Assembly (NCBI GenBank): GCA_020853845.1
Contig: JADYYD010000034.1
Location: forward strand, 1-47,710
Origin: Candidatus Melainabacteria bacterium
GTDB taxonomy: Bacteria; Cyanobacteriota; Vampirovibrionia; Obscuribacterales; Obscuribacteraceae
Length of the DNA stretch: 47,710 nucleotides
Direction of reading: 5' to 3'
In this document: positions 1-9,203 of the stretch, piece after piece
Layout: every line of letters starts with the position of its first letter
Position numbering within the stretch: the first letter of the stretch is position 1
The notes under the pieces: generated by a model
The model's database searches: none
What the model was told of the DNA's origin: nothing
Seen by the model: the letters and a program-made list of their open reading frames with translations, nothing else
Translations under genes and position numbers: made by a program

Positions 1-827
1 AATTCGACGGTGCCTGCGCCTTCATAGCCGATTTGCAGCGCGGCTCTAACGGCCGCGTCGCCCATTTGTTGTCTAAGTTCAGCGCTGAGTGCCGGGCTCG
101 GCGCCTCTTCGATAAGTTTCTGGTGCCTTCTTTGCACCGAACAATCGCGCTCACCAAGGTGTACACAATTGCCATGGGAGTCGGCGAGCACTTGAATTTC
201 AACGTGCCTGATAGGTTTCAAATATTTCTCGACATAGACGCCGCCGTCGCCGAATGCAGCAGAAGCTTCACTGCGTGCAGACGAAATTGCAGTGGCTAAT
301 TGCGCTTGATCTTGCGCCACGCGCATACCGCGCCCGCCACCACCGGCAGTTGCTTTGATAATGACTGGAAAACCGATTTCCTCCGCCAGCCTGAAAGCTT
401 CGGCGTCATTCGTAATCAATCCCTGACTGCCGGGAACAACCGGCACATTGGCTGCCCGCATCGTCTCGCGAGCCGATGCTTTGTCGCCCATGGAGTTGAT
501 GGCGGTAATGGACGGACCGATGAATTTTATGCGGTGATCGGCGCAAATCTGCGCGAAGCTCGCATTCTCGGAGAGGAATCCATAACCGGGGTGGATAGCA
601 TCAGCGCCGGTTACGACTGCAGTCGAGATCAATGCCGGGATGTGCAAATAACTGCGGTTGGACGGCGGCGGCCCGATGCAAAATGATTCGTCGGCAAGCT
701 TGACGTGAAGAGATTCGGCGTCGGCTTGTGAGTAAACCGCCACAGTGCGAATGTTCAATTCTCTGCAAGCCCTTATGACCCGCAGAGCGATTTCGCCACG
801 ATTCGCAATTAGTACCTTCTCGATCAC
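1..827 (-). CDS. accC: Biotin carboxylase subunit of acetyl-CoA carboxylase (partial, C-terminus outside window)
   Basis: Biotin carboxylase ATP-dependently carboxylates the biotin on AccB, the first half-reaction of malonyl-CoA synthesis for fatty acids, in the cytoplasm. Reading from a GTG at 827 gives [20 protein letters not shown], the classical AccC N-terminus. [11 protein letters not shown], the glycine-rich ATP-grasp loop [12 protein letters not shown] and [13 protein letters not shown] follow in one uninterrupted frame of about 275 codons to the window edge. The last visible residues, [10 protein letters not shown], are also typical of AccC. The GTG lies 14 nt after the accB stop, so the genes are probably co-transcribed as efp-accB-accC. 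About 170 C-terminal residues are missing because the window ends. Identification is very secure; the GTG start is inferred from homologue N-termini. Confidence 0.95.
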   Translation of the reverse strand, partial: MIEKVLIANRGEIALRVIRACRELNIRTVAVYSQADAESLHVKLADESFCIGPPPSNRSYLHIPALISTAVVTGADAIHPGYGFLSENASFAQICADHRIKFIGPSITAINSMGDKASARETMRAANVPVVPGSQGLITNDAEAFRLAEEIGFPVIIKATAGGGGRGMRVAQDQAQLATAISSARSEASAAFGDGGVYVEKYLKPIRHVEIQVLADSHGNCVHLGERDCSVQRRHQKLIEEAPSPALSAELRQQMGDAAVRAALQIGYEGAGTVE

Positions 828-841
828 TCTTGCTCGCCCGT

Positions 842-1354
842 TTAGCCTTTCGGATCGACCAGGAATAGTGTTTGTCCGTATTCAACGGTGGTGCCGTTAT
901 CGACGCACACTTTCACTATTTTGCCTGACACTTCGGCAGGCATATCATTCATAAGCTTCATCGCTTCGATGATGCAGACGGTCTGCCCTATCGCAATGCG
1001 ATCGCCGATATCCACGAATGGAGCGGCTGTCGGTGAAGCGGCGCGATAGAAAGTTCCGACCATCGGCGATGTAACCGCGACGAAACCATTATTAGCCGAA
1101 ACTGATTCCTCCGCTTTGGCAGGCGGAGCCGGTGTTGCCGCAGGAGCCGGTTCGAAGGACATCGACTTGGCGGGCGCATGATGCGCCACGGATTGTGACA
1201 TGGGCGAATCGGCAATTATCGAAGTCGGCGCGATTTGAATCGCATTCTTTTTGATGGTGATTTTTTGATCGCCGAACTCCAGTGTAAGTTCGGTGATGTC
1301 CGTTTGACTTACAACGGAAAGCAGTTCACGAATTTGATTGAGATCTATCTTCAT
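842..1354 (-). CDS. accB: Biotin carboxyl carrier protein of acetyl-CoA carboxylase
   Basis: Carries the biotin that shuttles CO2 between biotin carboxylase and carboxyltransferase. The C-terminal biotinyl domain has the invariant EAMKLMN motif; the modified lysine is about residue 133 counted from the start used here. An Ala/Pro-rich linker (about residues 60-90) separates it from an N-terminal helix, [16 protein letters not shown], typical of AccB. I chose the Met at 1354 because homologues begin just before this helix. An upstream in-frame ATG at 1372 would add MSWAQE, and neither has a strong ribosome-binding site. The gene sits between efp and accC on the same strand with short gaps. Length of about 170 residues is normal for the family. 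Confidence 0.95.
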   Translation of the reverse strand: MKIDLNQIRELLSVVSQTDITELTLEFGDQKITIKKNAIQIAPTSIIADSPMSQSVAHHAPAKSMSFEPAPAATPAPPAKAEESVSANNGFVAVTSPMVGTFYRAASPTAAPFVDIGDRIAIGQTVCIIEAMKLMNDMPAEVSGKIVKVCVDNGTTVEYGQTLFLVDPKG

Positions 1355-1402
1355 TTCTTGTGCCCACGACATACGACCGAATAATCTGATGAATACTCAG
1401 AC

Positions 1403-1963
1403 TTAGACACGTGTCAGGTATTTACGGTTGCGCGTGTCGACTTTGATTTTGTCACCCACTTTTATGTGAAACGGTACTTGTATGGTGGCACCGGTTTCAA
1501 GAGTGGCAGGTTTGCCGCCGCCGGACGAAGTGTCGCCACGCTCATCCGGAACTGTTTCGGTAACTTCCAGCTCAACCGTGTTCGGCAGGTCCACACCGAT
1601 GACTCGATTGTCGAATCGCATAACTATGATGCCTTCGCACCCTTCTTTCAAAAATTCAGCTCCGGAGCCGATGGTCTTCTCGTCCAGCTCGATTTGCTCA
1701 TAGCTGACGGTATCCATCAGGGCGAAGTTTTCGCCGGCTTTGTACACAAAGTTCATTTCAGCCTTTTCAACAATCGCTTGCGGCAACTTTTCGCCCGCTC
1801 TAAACGTTGTTTCCAAAACGTTTTGCGTCTCCATGTTTCTCATCTTCGTTCTGACGAATGCAGAACCTTTGCCCGGTTTTACGTGCATAGCCTCAACAAC
1901 TTGCCAAACGCCGTTGTTCCATACAACAGTTACCCCTGGTCGAAAATCATTGCTCGAGATCAT
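1403..1963 (-). CDS. efp: Translation elongation factor P
   Basis: EF-P binds between the P and E sites of the ribosome and relieves stalling at polyproline. The 186-residue protein starts MISSNDFRPG and has the KOW-like N-domain with loop HVKPGKGSAF, whose tip residue is Lys32. A lysine there is the type modified by lysylation or related reactions in several lineages, but no EpmA/EarP partner is visible here. The C-domain ends with the family-typical GDKIKVDTRNRKYLTRV. The frame is open upstream to 2044, but homologues begin at this Met, and CAGGACCGGCAC just upstream gives a plausible ribosome-binding site. It is the first gene of efp-accB-accC and is divergent from valS. Confidence 0.96.
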   Translation of the reverse strand: MISSNDFRPGVTVVWNNGVWQVVEAMHVKPGKGSAFVRTKMRNMETQNVLETTFRAGEKLPQAIVEKAEMNFVYKAGENFALMDTVSYEQIELDEKTIGSGAEFLKEGCEGIIVMRFDNRVIGVDLPNTVELEVTETVPDERGDTSSGGGKPATLETGATIQVPFHIKVGDKIKVDTRNRKYLTRV

Positions 1964-2114
1964 GTGCCGGTCCTGTAAAACTGTGCTGCCCAAAACGTAG
2001 TCAAGACAAAAATCCTGCCTGACGCCAACGGCAAATTCTAACATCAGTCGGCTTGCTGCCTCATTTACATATGTTCGGTTTGTGTCTTTGCGTCACAGAA
2101 TCCCTCTTTGCAGG

Positions 2115-2144
2115 TTGCGGAGGGGCTCAGAGGCTGAATATAAT
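2115..2144 (+). promoter_or_regulatory. Probable sigma-70-type promoter of valS
   Basis: TTGCGG (2115-2120), an 18-nt spacer and a perfect TATAAT (2139-2144) lie 73 nt upstream of the chosen valS start, in the efp-valS divergent intergenic region. This would give an mRNA leader of about 65 nt. I saw no T-box-like or riboswitch-like element in the leader. Confidence 0.6.
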
Positions 2145-2217
2145 CAAGGTTTCCGAATGTTTCGTCCCCCAAAGGTCGGCTTATTCGGCCGATCACACCG
2201 CTTATCATGGAGCGAAC

Positions 2218-4905
2218 ATGTCCACTCCCAGCAGCAAGAGCTCAGCATCAACAATGGTTGAACCCGGCACAGGCGCCTACAATCCCAAAGAAGTCGAGGC
2301 GAAGTGGACTAAAGAGTGGTTTGATAAGGAAGTCTTCGATCTTGACATCGTCAGGGATCGTCCTTGTTTCTCCTGCGCCCTGCCGCCGCCGAACATCACC
2401 GGCAACCTCCACATGGGTCACGCCCTCAACGGCACCCTGCAAGACGTACTGATTCGCTTAAAAAGAATGCAGGGTTATAACGTTCTCTGGCAGCCGGGCA
2501 CGGACCATGCCGGCATCTCGACTCAGATGGTTGTCGAGCGCAAACTCAAGAAAGAAGGCATTAATCGCCGCGATCTCGGACGTGAAAAATTTGTAGAGAA
2601 AGTCTGGGAGTGGCGCAAAGAATATGGCGACACCATCATGCAGCAGTACAGGCGGCTGGGCGTCAGCTTCAGTTGGGACCGGCTCGCCTTCACGATGGAC
2701 GAGAATTACGTTAAGGCCATCTATAGAGCTTTCGTTCTCCTATACAAGGATGGATTTATCTATCGAGGCAACCGCATCTGCAACTGGTGCCCGCGCTGCT
2801 TGACCAGCCTTTCCGACCTGGAAGTCGAGCACGAAGATGTAAAAGGTCATCTTTATCTAATTAAATATCCGCTAACCGACGGCTCAGGTGGCCTGACGGT
2901 CGCAACGACCAGACCTGAGACTCTGCTTGGCGACGTTGCCGTTGCCGTGCATCCTGCCGACGACCGCTACAAAGAATTCGTCGGCAAGAGCGTAAAACTG
3001 CCTTTGACCGATCGCAAGATTCCGGTCATCGCGGACAACTATGTAGAGCGTGATTTTGGAACCGGCTGTTTGAAAATCACACCGGCTCACGACGCCAACG
3101 ACTGGGAAGTCGGGCAACGCCACAACCTGCCGTCGCCGGTCGTCATCGACAGCGAAGGCAAGCTTTGCTCCAATCAATATGTTCCGGAACAATTCCAGCG
3201 CAAAGATCGCTTCGTCGTCAGAAAAGAAGCGGTTGCCGCTCTGGAAGAACAAGGCTTGATGGTTGAAATCAAAGACTACGAGCACGGCGTCGGGCACTGC
3301 GAGCGGTGCCATACGGTCATCGAGCCGTATCTTTCCGATCAATGGTATTGCTCGATGAAAGAGCTGGCGGAGCCGGCCATCAAAGTAGTCGAAGAAGAGC
3401 GCATCAAATTCGTGCCGGAGCGCTATGCATCCACATACTTGGATTGGATGAGAAACATCCGCGACTGGTGTATCAGCCGCCAATTGTGGTGGGGTCATCG
3501 CATCCCCGTTTGGACTTGCGAAAACAAACACGTTGATGCTTATGAAACCGCACCAGAACAATGCAGCAAGTGCGATTCTAAAAAGCTGGAGCAAGATGAA
3601 GACGTGCTTGACACCTGGTTTTCATCAGCTCTCTGGCCATTCGCTACTCTGGGTTGGCCGGAAGAGTCGCGCGAATTTAAAGTATTTTATCCAACCACAA
3701 TTCTTTCCACAGCGCGCGAAATTATCAATCTCTGGGTAGCCAGAATGATTTTCACCAGCTTGCGCTTCGTGAAAACCATACCCTTTAAAGAAGTGCTTAT
3801 TCACCCGGTTATCCAGACTCCGGACGGCAAACGCATGTCCAAATCAAAGGGCAATGCTGTCGATCCTCTGGACATGATCGAGAAATACGGTGCCGATGCG
3901 AACAGATTCTGGTTCGCTTCAGTCGGCATCAAGGGCGATCAAGACGTTCGCTTCAAGGAAGACAAACTCGATGAATACAAGCGCTTCGCCAACAAGTTAT
4001 GGAACGCCGGCAAGTTCGTGCTCACCCAACTGGAAGGCTACACGCCCGCACCGATTGATCCGGAAAAACTGACTCTGGCCGATCGCTGGATATTGCATCG
4101 CTTCAACAGCATGTTGAAGAATGTCAGCCATGCGTACAACGAATACGATTTCCATGACGCCACGCGCGAGATTTATGATTTCACCTGGGATTATTATTGC
4201 GACTGGTACATCGAAATCGCCAAGATTCAGCTCGCCAAGCCGGAGCTGAAAGAACAGACTCAGCGCGTGTTGCATAACATTTTTGAAGGCTTGATGCGCG
4301 CCATGCATCCAACAGCGCCGTTTATTACGGACGAATTGTGGAGCCGAACGCCCAAGTCAGAATTGTTCGACAATTACGACTCAATCATGTTCGCACCATA
4401 TCCTCGTGATGACGAGCGGTTCTTCAACGAGCAATCCGATGCAGAAATGGGACTGATCATGAAAGTGATCCGTTCTGTCAGAAACGTCAGACAAACATTC
4501 AACGTACCGGCATCACTCGAAGTCAGCGTCATTATCCAAGCTGAAAACACTGATGAGAAGAAGCTTCTCGAAGCCAATGCCGACTACATCAAGCGACTGG
4601 CGAAAGCAGGCACGGTCGAATTCAACTCGAGCGCTCTGCCACCACGCACCGCCTGGGATAAGGTTGGAACGATCAAGGTTGCCCTGCCCCTCGGCGATGC
4701 GATTGATGTTGAAAAAACTCGCGAAAAGTTGAAGCAACAATTGGCGGCAACGGAAAAGGAAATTGCCAAACAAAGGCAGATTATCGACAATCCTGATTTC
4801 GCCAAGAAAGCGCCGCCGGAGAAGGTTCAAGCCTGCAAGGATGTGCTTTCCGACCTGGAACACAAGATAGAAGGCATCAAACAACAACTGCAGATGTTGG
4901 ACTGA
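2218..4905 (+). CDS. valS: Valyl-tRNA synthetase
   Basis: Charges tRNA-Val with valine; a class I synthetase with an editing domain. The 895-residue product has the HIGH box as PPPNITGNLHMGHALN (about residue 60) and the KMSKS box as GKRMSKSKGN. It also has the CP1 editing insert (VATTRPETLLGD), the WCISRQLWWGHRIPVW motif and the C-terminal coiled coil characteristic of ValRS (RQIIDNPDFAKKAPPEKV). The frame is open from 2053, but GGAG at 2209-2212, five bases before ATG 2218, fixes the start at MSTPSSKSS. Cys pairs around residues 195-200, 365-370 and 440-460 (CNWCPRC, CERCH, CSKC) suggest zinc-binding knuckles. Transcribed from the promoter at 2115. Confidence 0.98.
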   Translation: MSTPSSKSSASTMVEPGTGAYNPKEVEAKWTKEWFDKEVFDLDIVRDRPCFSCALPPPNITGNLHMGHALNGTLQDVLIRLKRMQGYNVLWQPGTDHAGISTQMVVERKLKKEGINRRDLGREKFVEKVWEWRKEYGDTIMQQYRRLGVSFSWDRLAFTMDENYVKAIYRAFVLLYKDGFIYRGNRICNWCPRCLTSLSDLEVEHEDVKGHLYLIKYPLTDGSGGLTVATTRPETLLGDVAVAVHPADDRYKEFVGKSVKLPLTDRKIPVIADNYVERDFGTGCLKITPAHDANDWEVGQRHNLPSPVVIDSEGKLCSNQYVPEQFQRKDRFVVRKEAVAALEEQGLMVEIKDYEHGVGHCERCHTVIEPYLSDQWYCSMKELAEPAIKVVEEERIKFVPERYASTYLDWMRNIRDWCISRQLWWGHRIPVWTCENKHVDAYETAPEQCSKCDSKKLEQDEDVLDTWFSSALWPFATLGWPEESREFKVFYPTTILSTAREIINLWVARMIFTSLRFVKTIPFKEVLIHPVIQTPDGKRMSKSKGNAVDPLDMIEKYGADANRFWFASVGIKGDQDVRFKEDKLDEYKRFANKLWNAGKFVLTQLEGYTPAPIDPEKLTLADRWILHRFNSMLKNVSHAYNEYDFHDATREIYDFTWDYYCDWYIEIAKIQLAKPELKEQTQRVLHNIFEGLMRAMHPTAPFITDELWSRTPKSELFDNYDSIMFAPYPRDDERFFNEQSDAEMGLIMKVIRSVRNVRQTFNVPASLEVSVIIQAENTDEKKLLEANADYIKRLAKAGTVEFNSSALPPRTAWDKVGTIKVALPLGDAIDVEKTREKLKQQLAATEKEIAKQRQIIDNPDFAKKAPPEKVQACKDVLSDLEHKIEGIKQQLQMLD

Positions 4906-4910
4906 AATTT

Positions 4911-5282
4911 CTAAACTTTCAATCCGCGCAAAACTTCAAGCAAAGGTAATTGATACTTTGCGATCATTTTCATAGCCTGATCCAGCGGATAAAAATCAGC
5001 AATCTCCGCATCATCTGCCGGTCGCGGCTTTCCGTCGCCACAGCCTAGAAAACAGTAGAGGCGTTCGAATTTTTCTCTGTCCACGTAGCCGATTTCTTCC
5101 AACTGCATGGTTGCTTTGATGGAAGTTTCTTCCTCCAGCTCACGAATCGCCGTCCTTCTTCTGGACTCACGCCTTTCGATCCCGCCCTTGGGAATGCTCC
5201 AACTGTTTCCGTTGAAAACCAGGAGCACGTGCAAATCCTTGCGTTTGCGACGGAACAGCAGCACTCCAGATGTCATTCTCAC
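4911..5282 (-). CDS. Nudix hydrolase
   Basis: Small (123-residue) Nudix-fold pyrophosphohydrolase with the box GGIERRESRRRTAIRELEEE (G-x5-E-x7-REUxEE). The final Gly-U of the consensus is Thr-Ser-Ile here, a tolerated variation. The N-terminus SGVLLFRRK and SWSIPKGG resemble diadenosine-polyphosphate and housecleaning NTP hydrolases, but the substrate cannot be read from sequence. The start used is GTG 5282, preceded by GAGGA; ATG 5276 is an alternative. It converges on valS with only five bases between the stop codons and no clear terminator. Confidence 0.85.
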   Translation of the reverse strand: MRMTSGVLLFRRKRKDLHVLLVFNGNSWSIPKGGIERRESRRRTAIRELEEETSIKATMQLEEIGYVDREKFERLYCFLGCGDGKPRPADDAEIADFYPLDQAMKMIAKYQLPLLEVLRGLKV

Positions 5283-5362
5283 GTTCGGGATTCCTCAAAG
5301 GTCAGCGATTATGGTCAGCGATCAAAAATTCAGACGGCACTACATTTGATATCAACAAAAAA

Positions 5363-6154
5363 TCAAAACAGTTTCAACTGTCCGGTATCTTCAAAACCTT
5401 GCTCGCGTTTTTTGGCCGCCGCGCCTTTTGCCCTGGTTGCCGAGACCGGTTTTTCCAGTGCTTGTTCAATGGAGCATTCTTCTATCAAACGCACCGAATC
5501 AGTGCGCGGAGAATTCACCATCGACGAAACCGGATGCGCTTTCATAAGATTGTCATCGTATGGTGCCAGCATCCGCAGCAAACGTTCATTGTTTACTTCC
5601 ATCGGATTTAGCCAATCGTCTTCATTCTCTCTGGTTATGATCGCAGGCATACGATCGTGAATATCCGACATGAATCGATTGGCAGGGACCGTAATGATCG
5701 AGCACGTCGTCAGGTCACCGCCATCGGGCGAGGACCACGTTTCGTAAATTCCTGCCATGCCGAAAGGCTCTCCGTCCTTCATCGAAATGAACATCGGAAT
5801 TTTTCCTTTTCCATCGTCTGTTTTCTTCCACTCATAAAAACCACTGCAGGGAATGATGCAACGGCGGCGCGTGAATGCTGCTTTAAAAGACGGCTTCTCT
5901 GCAATAGTTTCCGTGCGAGTATTGAAAAACGGCTTGAACGTGGTGATGTCCTTTACCCAGAAAGGCACCAATCCCCACTTCACGGGTTCGAGACGCCGAT
6001 GTGTTTCTCCGCCCTCCGCCTTCTCAGCAACAACAGCGATTAACTGCGTAGGAGCAATGTTGAATCGCTGTTCGAGATCGAACTCGACTTGCATCGTTCG
6101 AAAGCGATCGACGATCTCATTAGAGGAGTGGTAAAGGGTATAGCGCCCGCACAT
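5363..6154 (-). CDS. yedK: SRAP-family abasic-site-processing protein (YedK/HMCES type)
   Basis: SRAP proteins crosslink covalently through Cys2 to abasic sites in single-stranded DNA and protect replication forks. The product starts MCGRYTLY, so after Met removal the catalytic Cys is the N-terminal residue. That requirement fixes the start at 6154 even though the frame is open to 6184 and there is no Shine-Dalgarno. CSGFYEWK (active-site Glu), KWGLVPFW, FNTRTETIAEKPSF and HDRMPAII are all family signatures. The 263-residue length is slightly long because of a Lys/Ala-rich C-terminal tail. It lies alone between the Nudix gene and a divergent exported protein. Confidence 0.92.
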   Translation of the reverse strand: MCGRYTLYHSSNEIVDRFRTMQVEFDLEQRFNIAPTQLIAVVAEKAEGGETHRRLEPVKWGLVPFWVKDITTFKPFFNTRTETIAEKPSFKAAFTRRRCIIPCSGFYEWKKTDDGKGKIPMFISMKDGEPFGMAGIYETWSSPDGGDLTTCSIITVPANRFMSDIHDRMPAIITRENEDDWLNPMEVNNERLLRMLAPYDDNLMKAHPVSSMVNSPRTDSVRLIEECSIEQALEKPVSATRAKGAAAKKREQGFEDTGQLKLF

Positions 6155-6224
6155 ACGAATGATTTTAACCGAAGTCGGCACCAACCGCTTTAGAACGCGA
6201 GCGATGGGATGATATAAATAAAAG

Positions 6225-6253
6225 TTGACATGTGGCTCAAACCCTCATAGCAT
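6225..6253 (+). promoter_or_regulatory. Promoter of the exported protein at 6289
   Basis: TTGACA (6225-6230), 17 nt, TAGCAT (6248-6253): a consensus -35 with optimal spacing and an acceptable -10. The expected transcription start near 6260 is about 30 nt before the GTG start. The same -10 hexamer, TAGCAT, occurs in the tRNA-Arg promoter. Confidence 0.7.
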
Positions 6254-6288
6254 CAAGCATTTGAGAGAACTTTCTATAAACTTGCACA

Positions 6289-7296
6289 GTGTTTAAACGA
6301 TTTCAAAAACCTGCACTCGCGGTTGGGCTTACCATGATGGCTGCCCTGCAGGCGGTTGCGCCCATGGCGGCTTTGGCTCAAGAACTCAGACCTGAAGTTC
6401 AGTCACTTCCTTCTCCCGGTGACGAAGTGGCGCCGCAGAAAAGAACATCGGCTCGTTCCCTTGACACCCTTTCGTTCGAAGCGCAGGACACCGCAAAGCG
6501 GCTTGGATTGTGGAGCACGCTCGTACAGTTCGACACCATGCGGCAACAGCGGGCTTCCGGCGCGGTCAACGCTGCCGACTATCTCGAAGCCAGGCAGAAT
6601 GTCGTGGAGTCAGTAATGGTGATTTCGCAAGAAGCCAGAACATTCGTGCACTTCGTTGAAGAAGAAGTCGCTCGCGCCAACGCCATTTCCGCAATTCTGG
6701 CGGCAAAACGCGACCGCGCCTTAAAACTCAACACATACGGCGATCTCATCAGCGGCGGCATCTCCGGCATGGTTGGCGGAGGGCTGGCGCTCAGCGACAT
6801 CAACCATCTCACTTTCGACACTATTGATGCAGTCGAGGGTCTGGTGCAAACAGTGCTCGCCGTCTGGTCCCTCCACGAGCAAAAAGGCGAAAAGCGTATA
6901 GAAAGGGGAATTCCGAATATACTCTCGCGGCTATTCGAACCTGACAAAGGTCCATCGCCCGCCTACCCAGCCAGTGTATGGACATTTTTGAACTCGCCCA
7001 GTAAACCAGGCGGACAGACGCGGCGCGAAGAACTAGTGGCGGACTGGACGAAGGAAGGCTTCTGCCTGCTTCATCACGGCAGAAAACACCTGCGAAGGCA
7101 TAATGAAAAAGAACGTCAGGCGCAAATCACCAACACTACACAAAACGCCTTCAGAATAACTTCCGATCTTATAGAAGATCGCAATGCAATGTTGCACCAG
7201 TTGCGCTCGAGTGTCACACGCCTGGATGTAGTCATGCTGGAACTGATGCTGTACATGCGCAACAATACGATTGCGACAGGCAAACCATCTTCGTAA
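6289..7296 (+). CDS. Exported protein of unknown function
   Basis: The 335-residue product begins with a clear signal peptide: MFKRFQK, then a hydrophobic stretch, with likely cleavage after ALA at residue 30. The mature part is mostly helical and charged, with one glycine-rich hydrophobic segment, LISGGISGMVGGGLAL, around residues 149-165. That segment could contact or cross a membrane. Towards the end are further predicted helices (RSSVTRLDVVMLELMLYMRNN). I recognise no family. GTG start at 6289, placed about 30 nt after a good promoter; no strong ribosome-binding site. Single-gene transcription unit between divergent yedK and the SDR gene. Confidence 0.75.
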   Translation: MFKRFQKPALAVGLTMMAALQAVAPMAALAQELRPEVQSLPSPGDEVAPQKRTSARSLDTLSFEAQDTAKRLGLWSTLVQFDTMRQQRASGAVNAADYLEARQNVVESVMVISQEARTFVHFVEEEVARANAISAILAAKRDRALKLNTYGDLISGGISGMVGGGLALSDINHLTFDTIDAVEGLVQTVLAVWSLHEQKGEKRIERGIPNILSRLFEPDKGPSPAYPASVWTFLNSPSKPGGQTRREELVADWTKEGFCLLHHGRKHLRRHNEKERQAQITNTTQNAFRITSDLIEDRNAMLHQLRSSVTRLDVVMLELMLYMRNNTIATGKPSS

Positions 7297-7405
7297 GAAG
7301 TTCAGATAAAACGTTTGCATTGCCATTAAAAACTGCCGGCGCCTGGAACTAATGCAGCGGGTGGCAGTCGTTCCTTTGTTGCTGTTTTTCTCTGCGGTGC
7401 AAACA

Positions 7406-8206
7406 ATGAATATCAACTTCAAAGATAAAGTAGTTCTCGTCACAGGCGCCAGCTCAGGCATCGGGCGAGGCATCGCAGAAGCTTTCGGGCGCTCCGGCGC
7501 TAAAGTCGCGATCAATTACATGAAGCAGAAAGGCGAAGCCGAAGAAGTTCTGGCAAGCATCGAGGGCAGCGGTGGCAGCGCTCTGGTTGTCCAGGCGGAT
7601 GTAAGCGAAGAGGCGGAAGTTCTTGCAATGTTCGAAGAAACAAGAGAACACTTCGGCGACATCGACATTCTCATCAATAACGCAGGAATTCAGGCCGACA
7701 GTTCGTTTTTAAACATGAGCTTCAAAGAATGGACAAAGGTCATCGAAGTAAATCTCTCCAGCCAATTTTTGTGTGCACGCGAAGCAGCGCGACATTTTAT
7801 GATGCGCGGAAAGAAACACGGCGACAGGTCCGTGGGATGCATAATCTGCGTAAGCTCGGTGCACGAGCTGATTCCGTGGGCAGGCCACGTCAATTACGCC
7901 GCGTCGAAAGGCGGAATAATGCAATTGATGAAGAGCATTGCTCAAGAATTAGGCGAACACAAAATCCGCATCAATAGTATCGCGCCTGGTGCCATCAAGA
8001 CGCCTATAAATGAGGAAGTCTGGAGCGACGAAGAGAAAAGCAAAGAACTGCTGAAACTAATTCCATATGGAAGAATAGGCGAGGTCGAGGATGTAGCAAA
8101 CGTCGCGCTTTTTCTCGCGTCTGACTACGCCGACTATATTCACGGCACCACAATATTCATCGATGGTGGCATGACGCTGTTTCCAGCCTTTGCAGACAAT
8201 GGCTAG
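7406..8206 (+). CDS. Short-chain dehydrogenase/reductase (glucose 1-dehydrogenase-like)
   Basis: NAD(P)-dependent oxidoreductase of the classical SDR family, 266 residues. Cofactor loop TGASSGIG, NNAG, catalytic Ser in CVSSVHE and catalytic YxxxK in YAASKGG are all intact, as is the C-terminal FIDGGMTL. WAGHVNYAASKGGIMQLMKS and the 266-residue length place it close to glucose 1-dehydrogenase-type SDRs, but the substrate is uncertain. Start at MNINFKDKVV (7406), since the longer frame from 7352 adds a non-homologous hydrophobic tail. No obvious ribosome-binding site. Probably cytoplasmic and monocistronic. Confidence 0.9.
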   Translation: MNINFKDKVVLVTGASSGIGRGIAEAFGRSGAKVAINYMKQKGEAEEVLASIEGSGGSALVVQADVSEEAEVLAMFEETREHFGDIDILINNAGIQADSSFLNMSFKEWTKVIEVNLSSQFLCAREAARHFMMRGKKHGDRSVGCIICVSSVHELIPWAGHVNYAASKGGIMQLMKSIAQELGEHKIRINSIAPGAIKTPINEEVWSDEEKSKELLKLIPYGRIGEVEDVANVALFLASDYADYIHGTTIFIDGGMTLFPAFADNG

Positions 8207-8520
8207 CCGGACAAATGAATTAGACAGCGAAACAGCGCAAAGATTAGCCGGTTCTAATTTTGTTTATTCAATTTCCATTGAACCTTTTGCCTCCGGCTGA
8301 CGTATTAGTAATTAGGCGGGTGAACTCAACGCCGGATTGCAAGCAGCTTGCGACTCCAGTCGCAGAATTCCGCGCTCGACTGGGTGCGAGGCTTCTGCTT
8401 GACTTGTCGGGACCGGCGATGTCGACTGAGTTCCCTGCCGACTCACCTACGCTTTTCGCCGTCGAACAGGTAACATAGATCTGGATTCACTGGACGCCGC
8501 ACTAATTTTTCATATCGAAA
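8207..8520. other. Intergenic region with two overlapping hairpins
   Basis: No credible gene; a short open frame at 8260-8478 has no ribosome-binding site or recognisable motif. Two perfect inverted repeats are adjacent and share two bases: GCAAG-CAG-CTTGC (8339-8351) and GCGACT-CC-AGTCGC (8350-8363). They could be alternative structures in the leader of the downstream response-regulator mRNA. Confidence 0.4.
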
Positions 8521-9201
8521 ATGGCTCGCATTCTAGTCGCCGACGATGACAAACAACTTTGTGGATTGATCGAAGACTGGCTAATCCATCAAAAATATAC
8601 CGTCGACATCACTTATAACGGTGGCGATGCGCAGGAGATGCTGAAAACATACGAGTACGATTGCATCATTCTCGACTGGGATATGCCCGAGGTCACCGGT
8701 ATTGATGTTTGCAAAACGTTTAGAACAAACGGCGGTGAAACGCCGGTTTTGATGCTCACCGGCAAGAGTTCGATCGACAGCAAAGAAATTGGTTTTGATT
8801 CCGGCGCAGACGACTATCTTACGAAGCCTGTCGAGTTGAGAGAGTTATCTGCGCGCATTCGAGCTTTGCTTCGGCGAAAACCAACTCAGCAACTGACGAT
8901 TCTCAATGCCGGCAATCTATATCTTGATCCTGCAAAACGAACCGTCACGAAAAACGGGAAAGAAATCGAACTCTGGCCTATCGAGTTTGCGCTGCTTGAA
9001 TTTCTCATGATGCATCCCGATCAAATCTTCAACGCGGATGCACTTTTGCATCAGGTTTGGAAATCTGAAGCATCTGCAGGTCCGGAAGCGGTTCGCACCA
9101 CAATCAAGCGCTTGCGAAGGCGAATCGACGATGACAGCAAAAACTCGTTGATCAAAAACGTTTATGGGTTTGGTTATAAGCTTTCGACAAAAGACGAATA
9201 A
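8521..9201 (+). CDS. OmpR/PhoB-family response regulator
   Basis: Two-component transcription regulator of 226 residues. The receiver domain has acidic residues D8-D10, phospho-acceptor Asp52 (ILDWDMP), switch Thr80 and Lys102 (DDYLTKP). A winged-helix DNA-binding domain follows from about residue 125 (WPIEFALLEFLMMHP, VRTTIKRLRRRI, VYGFGYKLS). No kinase is directly co-transcribed. The two tandem histidine kinases at 10209-13768, on the opposite strand about 1 kb away, are the nearest candidate partners. No Shine-Dalgarno precedes the ATG. It converges with the EF-hand gene, two bases apart. Confidence 0.93.
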   Translation: MARILVADDDKQLCGLIEDWLIHQKYTVDITYNGGDAQEMLKTYEYDCIILDWDMPEVTGIDVCKTFRTNGGETPVLMLTGKSSIDSKEIGFDSGADDYLTKPVELRELSARIRALLRRKPTQQLTILNAGNLYLDPAKRTVTKNGKEIELWPIEFALLEFLMMHPDQIFNADALLHQVWKSEASAGPEAVRTTIKRLRRRIDDDSKNSLIKNVYGFGYKLSTKDE

Positions 9202-9203
9202 GG

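Noticed and set aside
2884-3594. 236-codon minus-strand frame inside valS
   Set aside because: Antisense of the conserved synthetase with no independent signals.
8260-8478. 72-codon open frame before the response regulator
   Set aside because: No ribosome-binding site, low-complexity composition, no recognisable domain.
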